From positions 1 through 41,896 of the forward strand of contig RDXE01000064.1 in assembly GCA_004292755.1 (NCBI GenBank): DNA of 41,896 nt, given 5' to 3'. Positions 15,073-23,409 of the stretch are shown in pieces. Origin of the DNA: Alphaproteobacteria bacterium (GTDB lineage: Bacteria; Pseudomonadota; Alphaproteobacteria; Elsterales; Elsteraceae). Numbering within the stretch: position 1 is the first letter of the stretch; the number at the start of each line of letters is the position of its first letter. Both the position numbers and the translations under genes were made by a program. Below the pieces are notes generated by a model, which saw only the letters and a list, made by a program, of their open reading frames with translations, did no database searches and was not told where the DNA came from.

Positions 15073-15777
15073 TCACGCGCCAAGAAACATTTGGGCGACA
15101 TCGGGGTTCGCCAAAAGCGCGGCCCCCGTATCGTCCACGCGATTGCGCCCGGTTTGCAGCACATAGCCACGATGGGCGATCTTCAGTGCCTGCTTGGCGT
15201 TTTGCTCCACCATCAGCACCGCCGTTCCAGTGCGGTTGATCTCCCTCACCTTGTCGAAGATCACGTCCATGTATTTTGGGCTGAGGCCTGCGGTTGGCTC
15301 ATCCAACAGGATCAAGCGGGGGTCCAGCATCAACGCACGGCCCATCGCCACCATCTGGCGCTGCCCACCGGACAGCGAGCCCGCAGCCTGACGGCGCTTT
15401 GCTGCCAGATCGGGGAACAGACCATAGACCCGATCGATCGCCGCGCGTGGCGAGCCGCGCCGGATGAAATGGCCCATCTCCAAATTCTCTTCCACCGAGA
15501 GGGAGACGAACACATTGCGCTCCTGCGGGACATAGGCGAGGCCGTGATGGGCCATGCGGTCGGGGGCGAGGTTGGTGATGGTGGTGCCATCCAGGCTTAC
15601 ACTGCCCTGACGCAGCCGCACCAAGCCAAACACCGCCTTCATCAGGGTCGATTTGCCAGCGCCATTGGGGCCGATAATCACCACAATCTCATCGCTGGCG
15701 ACGGTGAGCGAGGCGCCTTGCAGGATATCTGCACCGCCATAGCCGCCGAACACCTCGCTAACCGTCAACAGGCTCAT
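15073..15777 (-). CDS. livF: Branched-chain amino-acid ABC transporter ATPase LivF
   Basis: A 234-residue ATP-binding subunit. Walker A GPNGAGKST (36-44), the Q-loop region Y-V-P-Q-E-R-N-V-F (82-90), the signature L-S-G-G-Q (135-139) and Walker B L-I-L-L-D-E-P (155-161) are intact. The P-Q-E-R-N-V-F segment and the length are typical of LivF. It dimerises with LivG to drive uptake. ATG 15777 was chosen over the longer frame to 15825 because it gives the family N-terminus and follows a G-rich Shine-Dalgarno-like stretch. It starts 25 bp after livG. Confidence 0.92.
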   Translation of the reverse strand: MSLLTVSEVFGGYGGADILQGASLTVASDEIVVIIGPNGAGKSTLMKAVFGLVRLRQGSVSLDGTTITNLAPDRMAHHGLAYVPQERNVFVSLSVEENLEMGHFIRRGSPRAAIDRVYGLFPDLAAKRRQAAGSLSGGQRQMVAMGRALMLDPRLILLDEPTAGLSPKYMDVIFDKVREINRTGTAVLMVEQNAKQALKIAHRGYVLQTGRNRVDDTGAALLANPDVAQMFLGA

Positions 15778-15802
15778 GCTGCCCCCCAAAGCCAATGGCG
15801 GC

Positions 15803-16564
15803 TCATGCCGAACCCTGCGAGCCAAGATAGGCTTCCACCACGCGATGGTCGGCGCGGATGTCGGCCATGCTGCCCTTAGTCAGTACCTTGCCTTCCGCCA
15901 TCACATAAATCGGGCGGCAGAGATGGCCGACGAATTCCATGTCGTGCTCAATGATCAAGAAGGTGTAGCCGGTCCGGTGCAGTTCGGCGATGCGCTCCGC
16001 CAATTCCGCCAACAGGGTGCGGTTGACGCCCGCGGCGGGCTCGTCCAGCAGGATGCACTTGTTGCCGGACATGATCGCGCGTCCCAATTCCAGGAGCTTT
16101 TTTTGACCACCGGACAGGGCACCGGCTTGGTTGCTCTCCACATGGGTGAGTTTGAGGAAGTCCAGCACCTCGCGCGCGCGCTTCACCACGGCAGCTTCCT
16201 GGCGGGCGACGGTGAATGGCCGGAACCAAGCCGCAAACAACCCCTCTCCCGATTGGGCGGGAGGGACGACGGTGAGGTTCTCCAGCACCGTCATGCGCTG
16301 GAATTCATGGGGAATCTGGAAGGTCCGGGTGATGCCCGCCGCGAAGCGCTGATGCGGCTTGAGGCGCGAGATGTCGCGGCCCTTAAAGCGCACGGCACCG
16401 CCATCGGGGCGATAGTAGCCACCCAGCAAATTGAACAGGGTTGTCTTGCCCGCGCCATTCGGCCCGATCAGCCCGGTGAGGGAGCGTTCCTCCACCGTTA
16501 AGCTGCAGCCATCCACGGCAGTAAAGCCGCCAAACCGTTTCACGAGGCCAGCCGCCTCCAACAT
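15803..16564 (-). CDS. livG: Branched-chain amino-acid ABC transporter ATPase LivG
   Basis: A 253-residue ATP-binding subunit with Walker A GPNGAGKTT (34-42), signature L-S-G-G-Q (150-154) and Walker B I-L-L-D-E-P (171-176). The G-I-T-R-T-F-Q-I segment (77-84) is characteristic of LivG. It pairs with LivF. ATG 16564 has ggaggga 8 nt upstream and gives the normal N-terminus; the frame runs open to 16714, into the intergenic region. It is the first gene of the leftward operon, divergent from livK. Confidence 0.92.
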   Translation of the reverse strand: MLEAAGLVKRFGGFTAVDGCSLTVEERSLTGLIGPNGAGKTTLFNLLGGYYRPDGGAVRFKGRDISRLKPHQRFAAGITRTFQIPHEFQRMTVLENLTVVPPAQSGEGLFAAWFRPFTVARQEAAVVKRAREVLDFLKLTHVESNQAGALSGGQKKLLELGRAIMSGNKCILLDEPAAGVNRTLLAELAERIAELHRTGYTFLIIEHDMEFVGHLCRPIYVMAEGKVLTKGSMADIRADHRVVEAYLGSQGSA

Positions 16565-16737
16565 GCCGATCTCCCTCCAGCGGCTTACACCGCATGCCCC
16601 ACTGCCTCGATACAGGCTGCGACTGCCTGCCGCAACCCCACGCGGCCTGCAGTTGAGTGTGGCCTCGTCTCCTGGTAGGGATAAAGCGTCCGGTTTTGGG
16701 GGTTTGACCACCATCTTTGGTGTTCACAGGAGGGGAC
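16565..16737. promoter_or_regulatory. Divergent livG/livK control region
   Basis: A 173-base gap between the divergent transporter genes, presumably with both promoters. On the plus strand TTGAGT (16653-16658) and TAGGGA (16676-16681), 17 bp apart, form a weak candidate promoter for livK. I found no convincing operator palindrome. Confidence 0.4.
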
Positions 16738-17973
16738 ATGCTGACACACATCACCCGTCGCGCTGCCGTCATTGCAGGTGCGGCGTTGCTGGTTGCCGCG
16801 GGGCAGCCAGTTCAAGCACAGGACGTAAAGCTGGGTGCGATTTTAAGCGCCACGGGCGGTCTTGCCCGGTTCGTGCCGCCGATCCGCGACGGCATTCGTG
16901 CCGCGATTGAGGATGTCAACGCCAATGGCGGCATTCTGAATGGTCGCCGGGTGGTGCTGGTTGAAGGCGATGACCAGACGACACCTCAAGGTGCCGTGGA
17001 AGCCGCCAACCGTCTGGTCAACCTGGAACAGGTGCCAGCGATTGTTGGACCGCTGGGCTCTGGCATGCTGCTGGCGGCTGCGAACTCCGTCACCATCGGC
17101 GCTGGCGTCGTGTTGATGTCGCCCTCGGCGACCAACCCGTCGATCACGGGTTTGGCCGACAATGACACGGTGTTCCGGGTGGTCGGCGGCGATGACTTCC
17201 AAGGCAAGGTGCTGGCGAAGATCGCGCGTGACCGCGGCCTCACCCGCGTGGCCGTGATGGCCGAGGCGACCGACTATGCCCGCGGCTTCGTCCAGCACTT
17301 CGTGCCGGAATTCCAGCGCCGCGGCGGCACCGTCACCCAGAACATGGTGGTGGAGAGCAATCGCGCCTCCTACCGCTCGGAACTGGCAACCGCCGCCCAG
17401 GGCAATCCGCAGGCGTTGGTGTTGATCGCCTATCCGCAGTCTGGCGGCACCACGATCACCCGGCAGGCGCTGGAAGGCGGGTTCTTTGACACCTTCGTGA
17501 TGTCGGAAGGCACGCGTGAGGGCGCCTTTGTGCGCGAGGTGGGGGCGGCCAATCTGGCGAAGTCGTTTGGGACCGCCTCGGCCGAGCCACCGACCGATGC
17601 TGGCGCGTTGGAGCGCTACACCGCGGTCTATCGCCGCGTCAGCCAAGCCGACCCGAACGCGCCGTTCGTTCGCCAAGCCTATGATGCGGCGATGATCCTG
17701 TTGCTGGCGATGGAAGCGGCGAAGTCAACTGATCGCGCGGCCATCAAGGCGGCGATCCGCACCGTCTCCAATGGCCCCGGCGAAGTGGTGGGGCCGGGCG
17801 AGTGGGCGCGCGCCAAGCAGCTCATAGCCGCTGGAACCAAGATCAACTACCAGGGCATCTCCGGCAATCACGAGTTTGATGCGGCGGGCGATGTCGCTGG
17901 GTATGTCGGGATTTGGAGTGTTGCGGCACCCGACCAGACGCCCTTTGGCAGCTACGTCAACTCCCTCGACTAA
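16738..17973 (+). CDS. livK: Branched-chain amino-acid-type periplasmic binding protein LivK
   Basis: A 411-residue type I periplasmic binding protein. The N-terminus has a twin-arginine followed by a hydrophobic stretch and A-x-A cleavage near residue 25 (signal peptide; Sec or Tat). The mature part begins D-V-K-L-G-A-I-L-S-A-T-G-G and has the G-P-L-G-S-G and S-P-S-A-T-N-P motifs of the HAAT ligand site. It delivers its ligand to LivHMGF, encoded divergently. ATG 16738 follows a strong aggagggg; a GTG upstream is in frame but lacks such a site. The 3' end faces the NDUFA9-like gene across a GC-rich hairpin. Confidence 0.92.
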   Translation: MLTHITRRAAVIAGAALLVAAGQPVQAQDVKLGAILSATGGLARFVPPIRDGIRAAIEDVNANGGILNGRRVVLVEGDDQTTPQGAVEAANRLVNLEQVPAIVGPLGSGMLLAAANSVTIGAGVVLMSPSATNPSITGLADNDTVFRVVGGDDFQGKVLAKIARDRGLTRVAVMAEATDYARGFVQHFVPEFQRRGGTVTQNMVVESNRASYRSELATAAQGNPQALVLIAYPQSGGTTITRQALEGGFFDTFVMSEGTREGAFVREVGAANLAKSFGTASAEPPTDAGALERYTAVYRRVSQADPNAPFVRQAYDAAMILLLAMEAAKSTDRAAIKAAIRTVSNGPGEVVGPGEWARAKQLIAAGTKINYQGISGNHEFDAAGDVAGYVGIWSVAAPDQTPFGSYVNSLD

Positions 17974-17987
17974 GCGCGATCCCAGCG

Positions 17988-18015
17988 CCGCCGCGGAGGA
18001 AGGCTTCCGCGGCGG
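17988..18015. terminator. Bidirectional hairpin between livK and the NDUFA9-like gene
   Basis: A perfect 10 bp stem, CCGCCGCGGA (17988-17997) with TCCGCGGCGG (18006-18015), and an 8-base loop lies in the 55 bp between two convergent genes. No long T-run is present, but the position and stability suit a shared terminator. Confidence 0.6.
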
Positions 18016-18028
18016 TTGCTGGTTGGGG

Positions 18029-18982
18029 TTAGGCCGTGCGGATGCCCGCGAAGCGGCCACCGGGGCGGAACCGGTCCAGATAGGTGGGCAGGATGCCCGC
18101 CAATGCCGTTGGCGAAATGCCAAGCTCCGCCAAACCGGGCAGGGTGCCAGAGCAGACATTGTCTGACTTCAGCATGGTCACTTGATCGCGGGTCAGCAGC
18201 TTCAGCGGCAACTTCTCCAGGATCCACGCCTCCGCCATGGCGAGCGGGAAGGGCACCGGTAGAATCGGCTTGTTTGGCCGTCCGGAGTGGATTAGCGCCA
18301 GCTTGATCAGCTCCTGGAAGGTGAACACCTCTGGCCCGCCCAGCTCGTAGGTTTGTCCATTGGTGGCGGGGTTGGTGAGCCCGGCCATGATCGCATCCGC
18401 GACATCGCCAACATAAACAGGCTGCATGCGGGTGCCACCGCCACCAAAGGCAGGCAGAACCGGCGCAAAGCGCGCCAAACTTGCAAACAAGTTGAAGAAC
18501 CCATCTTCCGGGCCAAACACGATGGACGGGCGCAGAATGACGGCGTCCGCCATGGCCGCCCGCACGGCTGCCTCGCCGGCGGCTTTGGTGCGCAGATACT
18601 CAGCCGCGGCGTTGGCATCTGCCCCCATGGCGGACACCTGAACCAGTCGGCCAACGCCCGCACTGGCAGCCGCACGGGCAATCATGCCAGGCGCGTCAGC
18701 GTGGATCGCCTGGAAGCTGCGGCCCTGGGTGGGCGCTAGGATGCCAACCAGGAAGACCACGGCATCGGCGCCCTCCACATGGTGGGCGACGGCGGCGGGG
18801 TCGCGAATGTCGGCAGCGATGGGAACGATCTGCCCCACATCGCCCATCGGTTTCAGGAATTTGGCCTTTTCGGCGTTGCGAACGGGAACCCGGATCACTG
18901 CACCAGTCTTCGCCAGCCGACGGATCAAATGCCGCCCCAAGAAGCCTGAGCCGCCGAACACCGTAACGACTTTAAGGGACAT
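18029..18982 (-). CDS. Complex I NDUFA9-like NAD(P)-binding epimerase family protein
   Basis: A 317-residue atypical short-chain dehydrogenase. The V-T-V-F-G-G-S-G-F-L-G-R-H segment (about 5-17) is the Rossmann motif of the NDUFA9 group; Y-L-R-T-K (about 133-137) sits where Y-x-x-x-K is expected. In alphaproteobacteria such proteins are associated with NADH dehydrogenase, where a bound nucleotide is structural. A second possibility is worth noting: the Caulobacter ceramide reductase CerR is annotated as this type, and this genome has a sphingolipid locus 9 kb away. ATG 18982 was chosen because it begins just before the Rossmann strand; the frame is open to 19045. The gene stands alone on the minus strand. 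Confidence 0.82.
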   Translation of the reverse strand: MSLKVVTVFGGSGFLGRHLIRRLAKTGAVIRVPVRNAEKAKFLKPMGDVGQIVPIAADIRDPAAVAHHVEGADAVVFLVGILAPTQGRSFQAIHADAPGMIARAAASAGVGRLVQVSAMGADANAAAEYLRTKAAGEAAVRAAMADAVILRPSIVFGPEDGFFNLFASLARFAPVLPAFGGGGTRMQPVYVGDVADAIMAGLTNPATNGQTYELGGPEVFTFQELIKLALIHSGRPNKPILPVPFPLAMAEAWILEKLPLKLLTRDQVTMLKSDNVCSGTLPGLAELGISPTALAGILPTYLDRFRPGGRFAGIRTA

Positions 18983-19137
18983 CTGAAGCACCTGTGGATG
19001 AAGGTTGCCTGCGGGCTGGGGAACAGGGTGCAGCCGCACAAACATGGCGCGCGAACCCTGTCGGTCGAGGGGATTTAGCGCGCACAGCCGCGCGTCGTCC
19101 AGGGGGGGTGTGGTCGCGGGGGCGTTCTGGGGGGTGA

Positions 19138-19911
19138 TCAGCGCTTAAACTGCCAGATCGCCTGCACATCACCTTCGAACTTGTAGGTGCCGATGTGGTT
19201 CAGCACCACCCGACGATCCAGCCACACCTCGCCGCCCAACTGCTGCCAACGACGGCAGAAGGCATAGTCTTCCGACAGGTACAGGTTGGTGTCGGGGTCG
19301 ATCATCGTGTCAAACAGCGCAACGGACTCAGGCCCCAGCCGAGGGTCGTGATTTTGGTAGCGCAGGTGCGGGTAGGCCTTGGACATCGTCTCCAGCACAT
19401 CGCGGCGGATCATCATGAAGCCGGTGCCCAGATCCTTAACCCGCACCAAATCTTGATCCGGTAGATCCCCCGCGCGCTCATCAAAATTGATCGCGTAGAC
19501 GGAGGCGAATTTCTTGATGTCGCCCTTACCGCCGCGCACTGCTGTTTCCATTGCCCGCCAGTTAAGCATTTTCATCGGATAGGCACCGCCGACCACAGGC
19601 AGCTCTTCTGCCAGCAGCCGCAGCACCGATTCCGCCTCCCACTCGATGTCGGCATCAATGAACATCAAGTGGGTTCCGTCAGAGGCCAGAAACTCCGCCA
19701 TCAGATTATTGCGGGCGCGGGTGATCAAGGATTCGTTGGCGGTGAAATGCAGATTGATCGGCAGGTCAAGGTCTTGGAACAGCTTCAACGTGCGCATCAG
19801 GGAGAGCGCATAGTTGATCGCCATCATGCCGCCGTAGCATGGCGTTGCAATGTGCAGCCGGGTTCCCTTCAGGCGGGCCACCAGCTCTGTCACATCATTG
19901 TCAAAGCTCAT
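19138..19911 (-). CDS. GT-A-fold glycosyltransferase-like protein
   Basis: A 257-residue soluble protein with glycosyltransferase family 2-like features: a nucleotide-binding start (L-H-I-A-T-P-C-Y-G-G), the conserved T-R-A-R-N-N-L-M segment (about 65-72) and the D-x-D motif in F-I-D-A-D-I-E-W (about 85-92). A later S-E-D-Y-A-F-C-R-R-W (about 214-223) resembles the E-D and R-W acceptor-site signatures. The sugar and acceptor are unknown. The start ATG overlaps the SMR exporter stop (ATGA), making this the last gene of the leftward GTPase-WD40-GTPase-SMR operon. Its role there is unclear. Confidence 0.72.
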   Translation of the reverse strand: MSFDNDVTELVARLKGTRLHIATPCYGGMMAINYALSLMRTLKLFQDLDLPINLHFTANESLITRARNNLMAEFLASDGTHLMFIDADIEWEAESVLRLLAEELPVVGGAYPMKMLNWRAMETAVRGGKGDIKKFASVYAINFDERAGDLPDQDLVRVKDLGTGFMMIRRDVLETMSKAYPHLRYQNHDPRLGPESVALFDTMIDPDTNLYLSEDYAFCRRWQQLGGEVWLDRRVVLNHIGTYKFEGDVQAIWQFKR

Positions 19912-20243
19912 CGCAGCAATCCAATCTTCAAGCCAGCAACCCCGGCAACGATCATGGCGATGGAGGCCACGCGAAGCCAGTCCCGTGGTTCATCAAACAG
20001 CGCCATGCCAACAATGGCGGTGCCTGCTGCACCGATCCCGGTCCACACGGCATAGCCAGTGCCCAGCGGAATGGTGCGAAAGGCGAAGGCCATCAACCCC
20101 ATGGAGCAGGCAATCGCGATACCTGTCGCAATCGTCCAGCCCAGGTTGCTAAAGCCGTTGGACAGCTTCAGTCCAACCGCCCACAACACTTCGCATGCAC
20201 CCGCCAGCAGCAGGGCGCCCCAGGACAGCCAATAGGTGCTCAT
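19908..20243 (-). CDS. gdx: SMR-family exporter, Gdx (SugE)-type
   Basis: A 111-residue, four-helix small multidrug resistance protein with the essential Glu in G-A-C-E-V-L-W-A-V-G-L-K (about 15-26), and G-T-G-Y-A-V-W-T-G-I-G (about 60-70). The W-A-V-G-L-K segment and these motifs match SugE/Gdx guanidinium exporters better than EmrE. It would function as a dimer exchanging guanidinium or small cations for protons. ATG 20243 overlaps the upstream GTPase stop, and the stop overlaps the next start, so it is translationally coupled on both sides. No guanidine riboswitch is possible directly upstream, as that DNA is coding. Confidence 0.85.
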   Translation of the reverse strand: MSTYWLSWGALLLAGACEVLWAVGLKLSNGFSNLGWTIATGIAIACSMGLMAFAFRTIPLGTGYAVWTGIGAAGTAIVGMALFDEPRDWLRVASIAMIVAGVAGLKIGLLR

Positions 20244-21349
20244 GCCGCTGGCGCGGCGCGGCGCGCCTCCTCCAACGCTGCGAGCAGCGACTGACGAATT
20301 GCTTCCGGCTCCAGATCGCGCGCGATCACGACGATTCGGCTGCGCCGATCCGGGCTTGGCCAAGCGGGCAGGCGGGCTGGCGGGTGGAACAGGTGCTGCA
20401 CACCGTGAACCGCAATCGGCTGCGCTTCGCCCTCAGCATGGATGATCGCCTTCAAGCGCAGAATGTTATCCCCCCGATACAGCGCCAAGCTTTCTGCCCA
20501 CAACGCGAAGGCATCCCAGGGGACCGGCTGCTCGAGGATCAAACAGAGCGCGCGGATGCGGGCATCATGGCGATTGGGGTCCTGGTGGTCATGGTGATGG
20601 TGGTCATGGCCGTGGTGGTGATCGTGCTCGCGGTGATCGTGCCCGTGGTCATGAGAGTGGTCTTTAGCCTCAGCCGCCACCGGCAGGGTGGGATAGGCTT
20701 CCGCCCGCAGCCAGCGCTGGACATCAAGGGTTTTGGTTTCAGGATTGAACAGGCCAACATTGAACAGCTGGGCTGGCGTTGTCTCTTCCGGCGTCAAGAT
20801 TGGGGCGGACGGGTTGAGCAGTGCAAGGCGTTGTTTCAGCCCGTCCGCGTCTGCACCGGGCAGTGAGGTTTTGGTGAGCACCAAGCGGTCGGCGACGGCT
20901 GCCTGCTTCACCGCCTCCTCCTGCCGATCAAGCGTGCGCCCACCGCTAACGGCATCGACCACCGTGATCACCCCATCCAGGCGATACTGCTCCCGCAGCA
21001 CCGGATCGCTCATCAGCGCGTGGAGGATGGGGGCAGGGTCGGCGAGGCCTGTGGTTTCAATCACCACGCGCGAAAAGCGCAGCTTGGCTTGGCGTCGCTC
21101 GATCGCCTTGGTGCCAAGTTCGCGCACGAGGTCCGAGCGGATCGTGCAGCACAGGCAGCCCGATGCCATCAGCATCATCTCGCCCGAGACGCCGGAGACC
21201 AACTCGTGATCCAGGCCGATCTCGCCAAACTCATTGATCAGCACCAGGGCTTCGGCCAGTGCTGGATCGGCGATCAGGCGGTTCAGCAGCGTGGTTTTGC
21301 CTGCCCCCAGAAAGCCGGTCAGCAGAGTGACCGGGATCAGATCCGTCAT
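20240..21349 (-). CDS. COG0523 (CobW/ZNG1-type) GTPase with His-rich insert
   Basis: A 369-residue G3E-family GTPase of the COG0523 metallochaperone group. P-loop G-A-G-K-T-T (15-20), the metal-binding C-x-C-C motif in GCLCC (64-68) and E-T-T-G-L-A-D-P (98-105) are clear. Residues 231-261 are strongly His/Asp-rich, a probable zinc-binding loop, followed by the CobW C-terminal domain. It likely delivers zinc or another divalent metal to a target enzyme using GTP. The guanine-specificity motif is unusual (L-T-K-T rather than N-K-x-D). ATG 21349 overlaps the WD40 stop (ATGA); the frame runs open to 21439 inside the WD40 gene, which is a shadow. Confidence 0.88.
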   Translation of the reverse strand: MTDLIPVTLLTGFLGAGKTTLLNRLIADPALAEALVLINEFGEIGLDHELVSGVSGEMMLMASGCLCCTIRSDLVRELGTKAIERRQAKLRFSRVVIETTGLADPAPILHALMSDPVLREQYRLDGVITVVDAVSGGRTLDRQEEAVKQAAVADRLVLTKTSLPGADADGLKQRLALLNPSAPILTPEETTPAQLFNVGLFNPETKTLDVQRWLRAEAYPTLPVAAEAKDHSHDHGHDHREHDHHHGHDHHHHDHQDPNRHDARIRALCLILEQPVPWDAFALWAESLALYRGDNILRLKAIIHAEGEAQPIAVHGVQHLFHPPARLPAWPSPDRRSRIVVIARDLEPEAIRQSLLAALEEARRAAPAA

Positions 21350-22368
21350 CGCGTCAATCCTACTGGCAGCGGGAGGGTTTGCGTCAGCGCCTTGCCGTCG
21401 GCTGCGCCTGCGATGAGGTGCTGACCATCGCGCGACCACAGAAGGCAGGTGATCTCGCGCTTGGAAACCCGCAACTCGCCTCCGCGCACCGATTTGGCGG
21501 CAAGGTCCGCCAGCACCAAGCGGCCATCGGCATAGCCACCGGCCAACAGCGGCAGGAAGGGATGGAAGGCGACCCGGCTGACGCCTACCTCCCCGCCATC
21601 AAACAAATCCAGCGGGGCGCGCCCCTCAGGTCCAGGACCATCAAACGGCCAAGCGTGCAGCAATGGCACCCCCGCTGCAGCAAGCCAGAGCCCATCGGGC
21701 GACCAACTGAGGTCACGCACCTTGACGCCATAGCCAGACATCCGCATCTCGCCCTCGGCCGTCAGTCGCCAGGCGTGTACCTCGCCATCCTGAGTCGCGG
21801 TGCACAGCACGCTGGCATCGGGCGAGATCGCAACGGCGAGGTGCGAGCCCTTCCAGGACAGCCGTCGCGGCGGCGCCTCCAGCGCCTCCAGATCCCACAG
21901 GGTCACCCCATTGTAGTGGGCAGCGGCCAGCCAGCGTCCCCGGACATGGAGGGCGGCCACGGTGCTGTCGTGGGGGCCGAGGGTGGCGAGCAGTCGCCCA
22001 TCGCCCGCAAGCACGCGCACCTCCTTGCCAAACCCAAGTGCAATCCAGCCCTGGTGGGTGACCGCGATGGTGTCGAACTGGCGGCCACGCTGGGCCAGCA
22101 CCTCGACCACCGTGCCGTCGCTGGGGGAGATTGCGACCACGCGGCCATCATCGCCGCCACTGACGATCCGCCCATCGGGCAGGTCCGCCAGGGCCAGCAC
22201 GCTGCCGCGATGGGCGGCAACCTGCCGCGTGGCGGCCATGCGGGGGTCGGCGAACGGGATCAGCGCCACCTTGCCATCGCCAAACCCAAGAGCACCAATG
22301 CCGCCTGCAATTGCAGCGGCGACGCAGCCCTCGTCAAAGCGCCAGGGCGTGCGCACCAAATCAGGCAT
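21346..22368 (-). CDS. WD40-repeat protein of the COG0523 cluster
   Basis: A predicted beta-propeller of 340 residues made almost entirely of WD40-like repeats: successive G-S-V-L-A-L-A-D-L-P-D-G-R-I-V-S-G-G-D-D-G type units and a G-V-T-L-W-D-L unit are visible, about seven in all. No signal peptide is seen, so it is probably cytoplasmic. WD40 proteins next to COG0523 GTPases recur in alphaproteobacteria, where they may scaffold metal delivery, but the role is not established here. ATG 22368 follows agggcgg at 7 nt; a TTG two codons earlier is an alternative. It lies 12 bp after one GTPase gene and overlaps the next by 4 bp. Confidence 0.82.
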   Translation of the reverse strand: MPDLVRTPWRFDEGCVAAAIAGGIGALGFGDGKVALIPFADPRMAATRQVAAHRGSVLALADLPDGRIVSGGDDGRVVAISPSDGTVVEVLAQRGRQFDTIAVTHQGWIALGFGKEVRVLAGDGRLLATLGPHDSTVAALHVRGRWLAAAHYNGVTLWDLEALEAPPRRLSWKGSHLAVAISPDASVLCTATQDGEVHAWRLTAEGEMRMSGYGVKVRDLSWSPDGLWLAAAGVPLLHAWPFDGPGPEGRAPLDLFDGGEVGVSRVAFHPFLPLLAGGYADGRLVLADLAAKSVRGGELRVSKREITCLLWSRDGQHLIAGAADGKALTQTLPLPVGLTR

Positions 22369-22380
22369 CGCCAATCCGCC

Positions 22381-23343
22381 CTAGGCCAGCGTGTTCATGA
22401 AGCCGTCGCGCAGCCAGTCGCCGTTCAAGTCGCGTCCGATGAACACGATCCGGCTATCGCGTGCGTCACGCGGACGCCACGGAGTGCCCCAGCGGGTTTC
22501 GATTTGCATGTGCACGCCCTGGAACACAAAGCGCTGGCTGGCCCCGCGGACATTCAAGATGCCCTTGGAGCGGAAGATGTCCTGCCCATGGAGGCGCAAC
22601 ACCATTGCGATCCAGCTTTCAAACTTCTGTGGATCAATCGGGCGATCAATGGAGAACGACACCGAGGTCACGCCATCGGAATGGTCGTGATGATGGTGCC
22701 CGGTGTCCAGGAAGTGCGGGTCGTCCCGCACAATGCGATCCAGATCGAACGCCCCCTTGTTCAGCAGCACGCCCAGGTCGACGGCACTGTTGGTGGTGCG
22801 ATGGATTGGGGCGAAGCGGTTGATCGCGCGAATACGCGCTTCAACAGCGTCGGCCTCCTCAGGGCTGACCAGATCAACCTTGTTCAACAAGATGACGTCG
22901 GCAAAGCCGATCTGCTCCACGGCTTCGTCCTGGTCGTCCAGATGCTCCAGCACATGCTTGGCATCGACCAGCGTGACGATGGCATCCAGGCGATGGCGCG
23001 CGCGCACATCCTCGTCGACGAAGAAGGTCTGCGCGACAGGGGCCGGGTCCGCGAGACCAGTGGTCTCGACGAGCACGCCATCCAACCGGTCAGCCCGCTT
23101 GGACAAATTGGAGAGAATACGTATCAAATCGCCGCGCACAGTGCAGCAAATACAACCATTGTTCATCTCAAACACTTCTTCGTCAGCCGAGACAACCAGC
23201 TGGTCATCGATCCCCAATTCGTCGAACTCATTGATGATGACTGCGTATTTTTTGCCATGCTGCTCGGTCAAAATACGATTCAAAAGTGTGGTTTTGCCGG
23301 AGCCAAGAAAACCAGTGAGCACAGTGACGGGAACCTGACGCAT
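22381..23343 (-). CDS. COG0523 GTPase, second copy
   Basis: A 320-residue G3E GTPase: P-loop G-S-G-K-T-T (14-19), [10 protein letters not shown] (38-47), the C-x-C-C motif in GCICC (63-67), E-T-T-G-L-A-D-P and a standard L-L-N-K-V-D. A short H-H-H-H-D-H run lies near residue 217. It belongs to the zinc-associated COG0523 group (ZNG1/YeiR-like). It differs from the downstream copy in having the normal N-K-x-D motif and a much shorter His tract, suggesting distinct partners or metal affinities. ATG 23343 has ggagg 7 nt upstream. It is the first gene of the operon, with a plausible promoter 27-56 bp upstream. Confidence 0.9.
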   Translation of the reverse strand: MRQVPVTVLTGFLGSGKTTLLNRILTEQHGKKYAVIINEFDELGIDDQLVVSADEEVFEMNNGCICCTVRGDLIRILSNLSKRADRLDGVLVETTGLADPAPVAQTFFVDEDVRARHRLDAIVTLVDAKHVLEHLDDQDEAVEQIGFADVILLNKVDLVSPEEADAVEARIRAINRFAPIHRTTNSAVDLGVLLNKGAFDLDRIVRDDPHFLDTGHHHHDHSDGVTSVSFSIDRPIDPQKFESWIAMVLRLHGQDIFRSKGILNVRGASQRFVFQGVHMQIETRWGTPWRPRDARDSRIVFIGRDLNGDWLRDGFMNTLA

Positions 23344-23369
23344 GGGGAAGCCTCCGAGAGCAAGCCCCG

Positions 23370-23399
23370 TATATTGTTGCGTCCCCCCCGCCAGGACAA
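23370..23399 (-). promoter_or_regulatory. Candidate promoter of the COG0523 operon
   Basis: Read on the minus strand, TTGTCC (-35) and AATATA (-10) are 18 bp apart, in the 66 bp gap between the ParA-like gene and the first GTPase gene. The -10 lies in the only AT-rich patch. I looked for a Zur-box palindrome here and did not find a convincing one. Confidence 0.4.
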
Positions 23400-23409
23400 G
23401 GTGTTGCGA

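Noticed and set aside
16843-17676. A 277-codon minus-strand open frame
   Set aside because: It is entirely antisense to livK, which has a signal peptide and family motifs.
20244-20400. A guanidine riboswitch before the Gdx-type exporter gene
   Set aside because: The upstream DNA is the coding region of a COG0523 GTPase with a 4 bp gene overlap. I see no riboswitch-like leader.
20570-20660. A tandem repeat of gtggtcatg-like units
   Set aside because: It encodes the His/Asp-rich loop of the COG0523 GTPase, so the repetition is codon-level low complexity rather than a separate repeat element.
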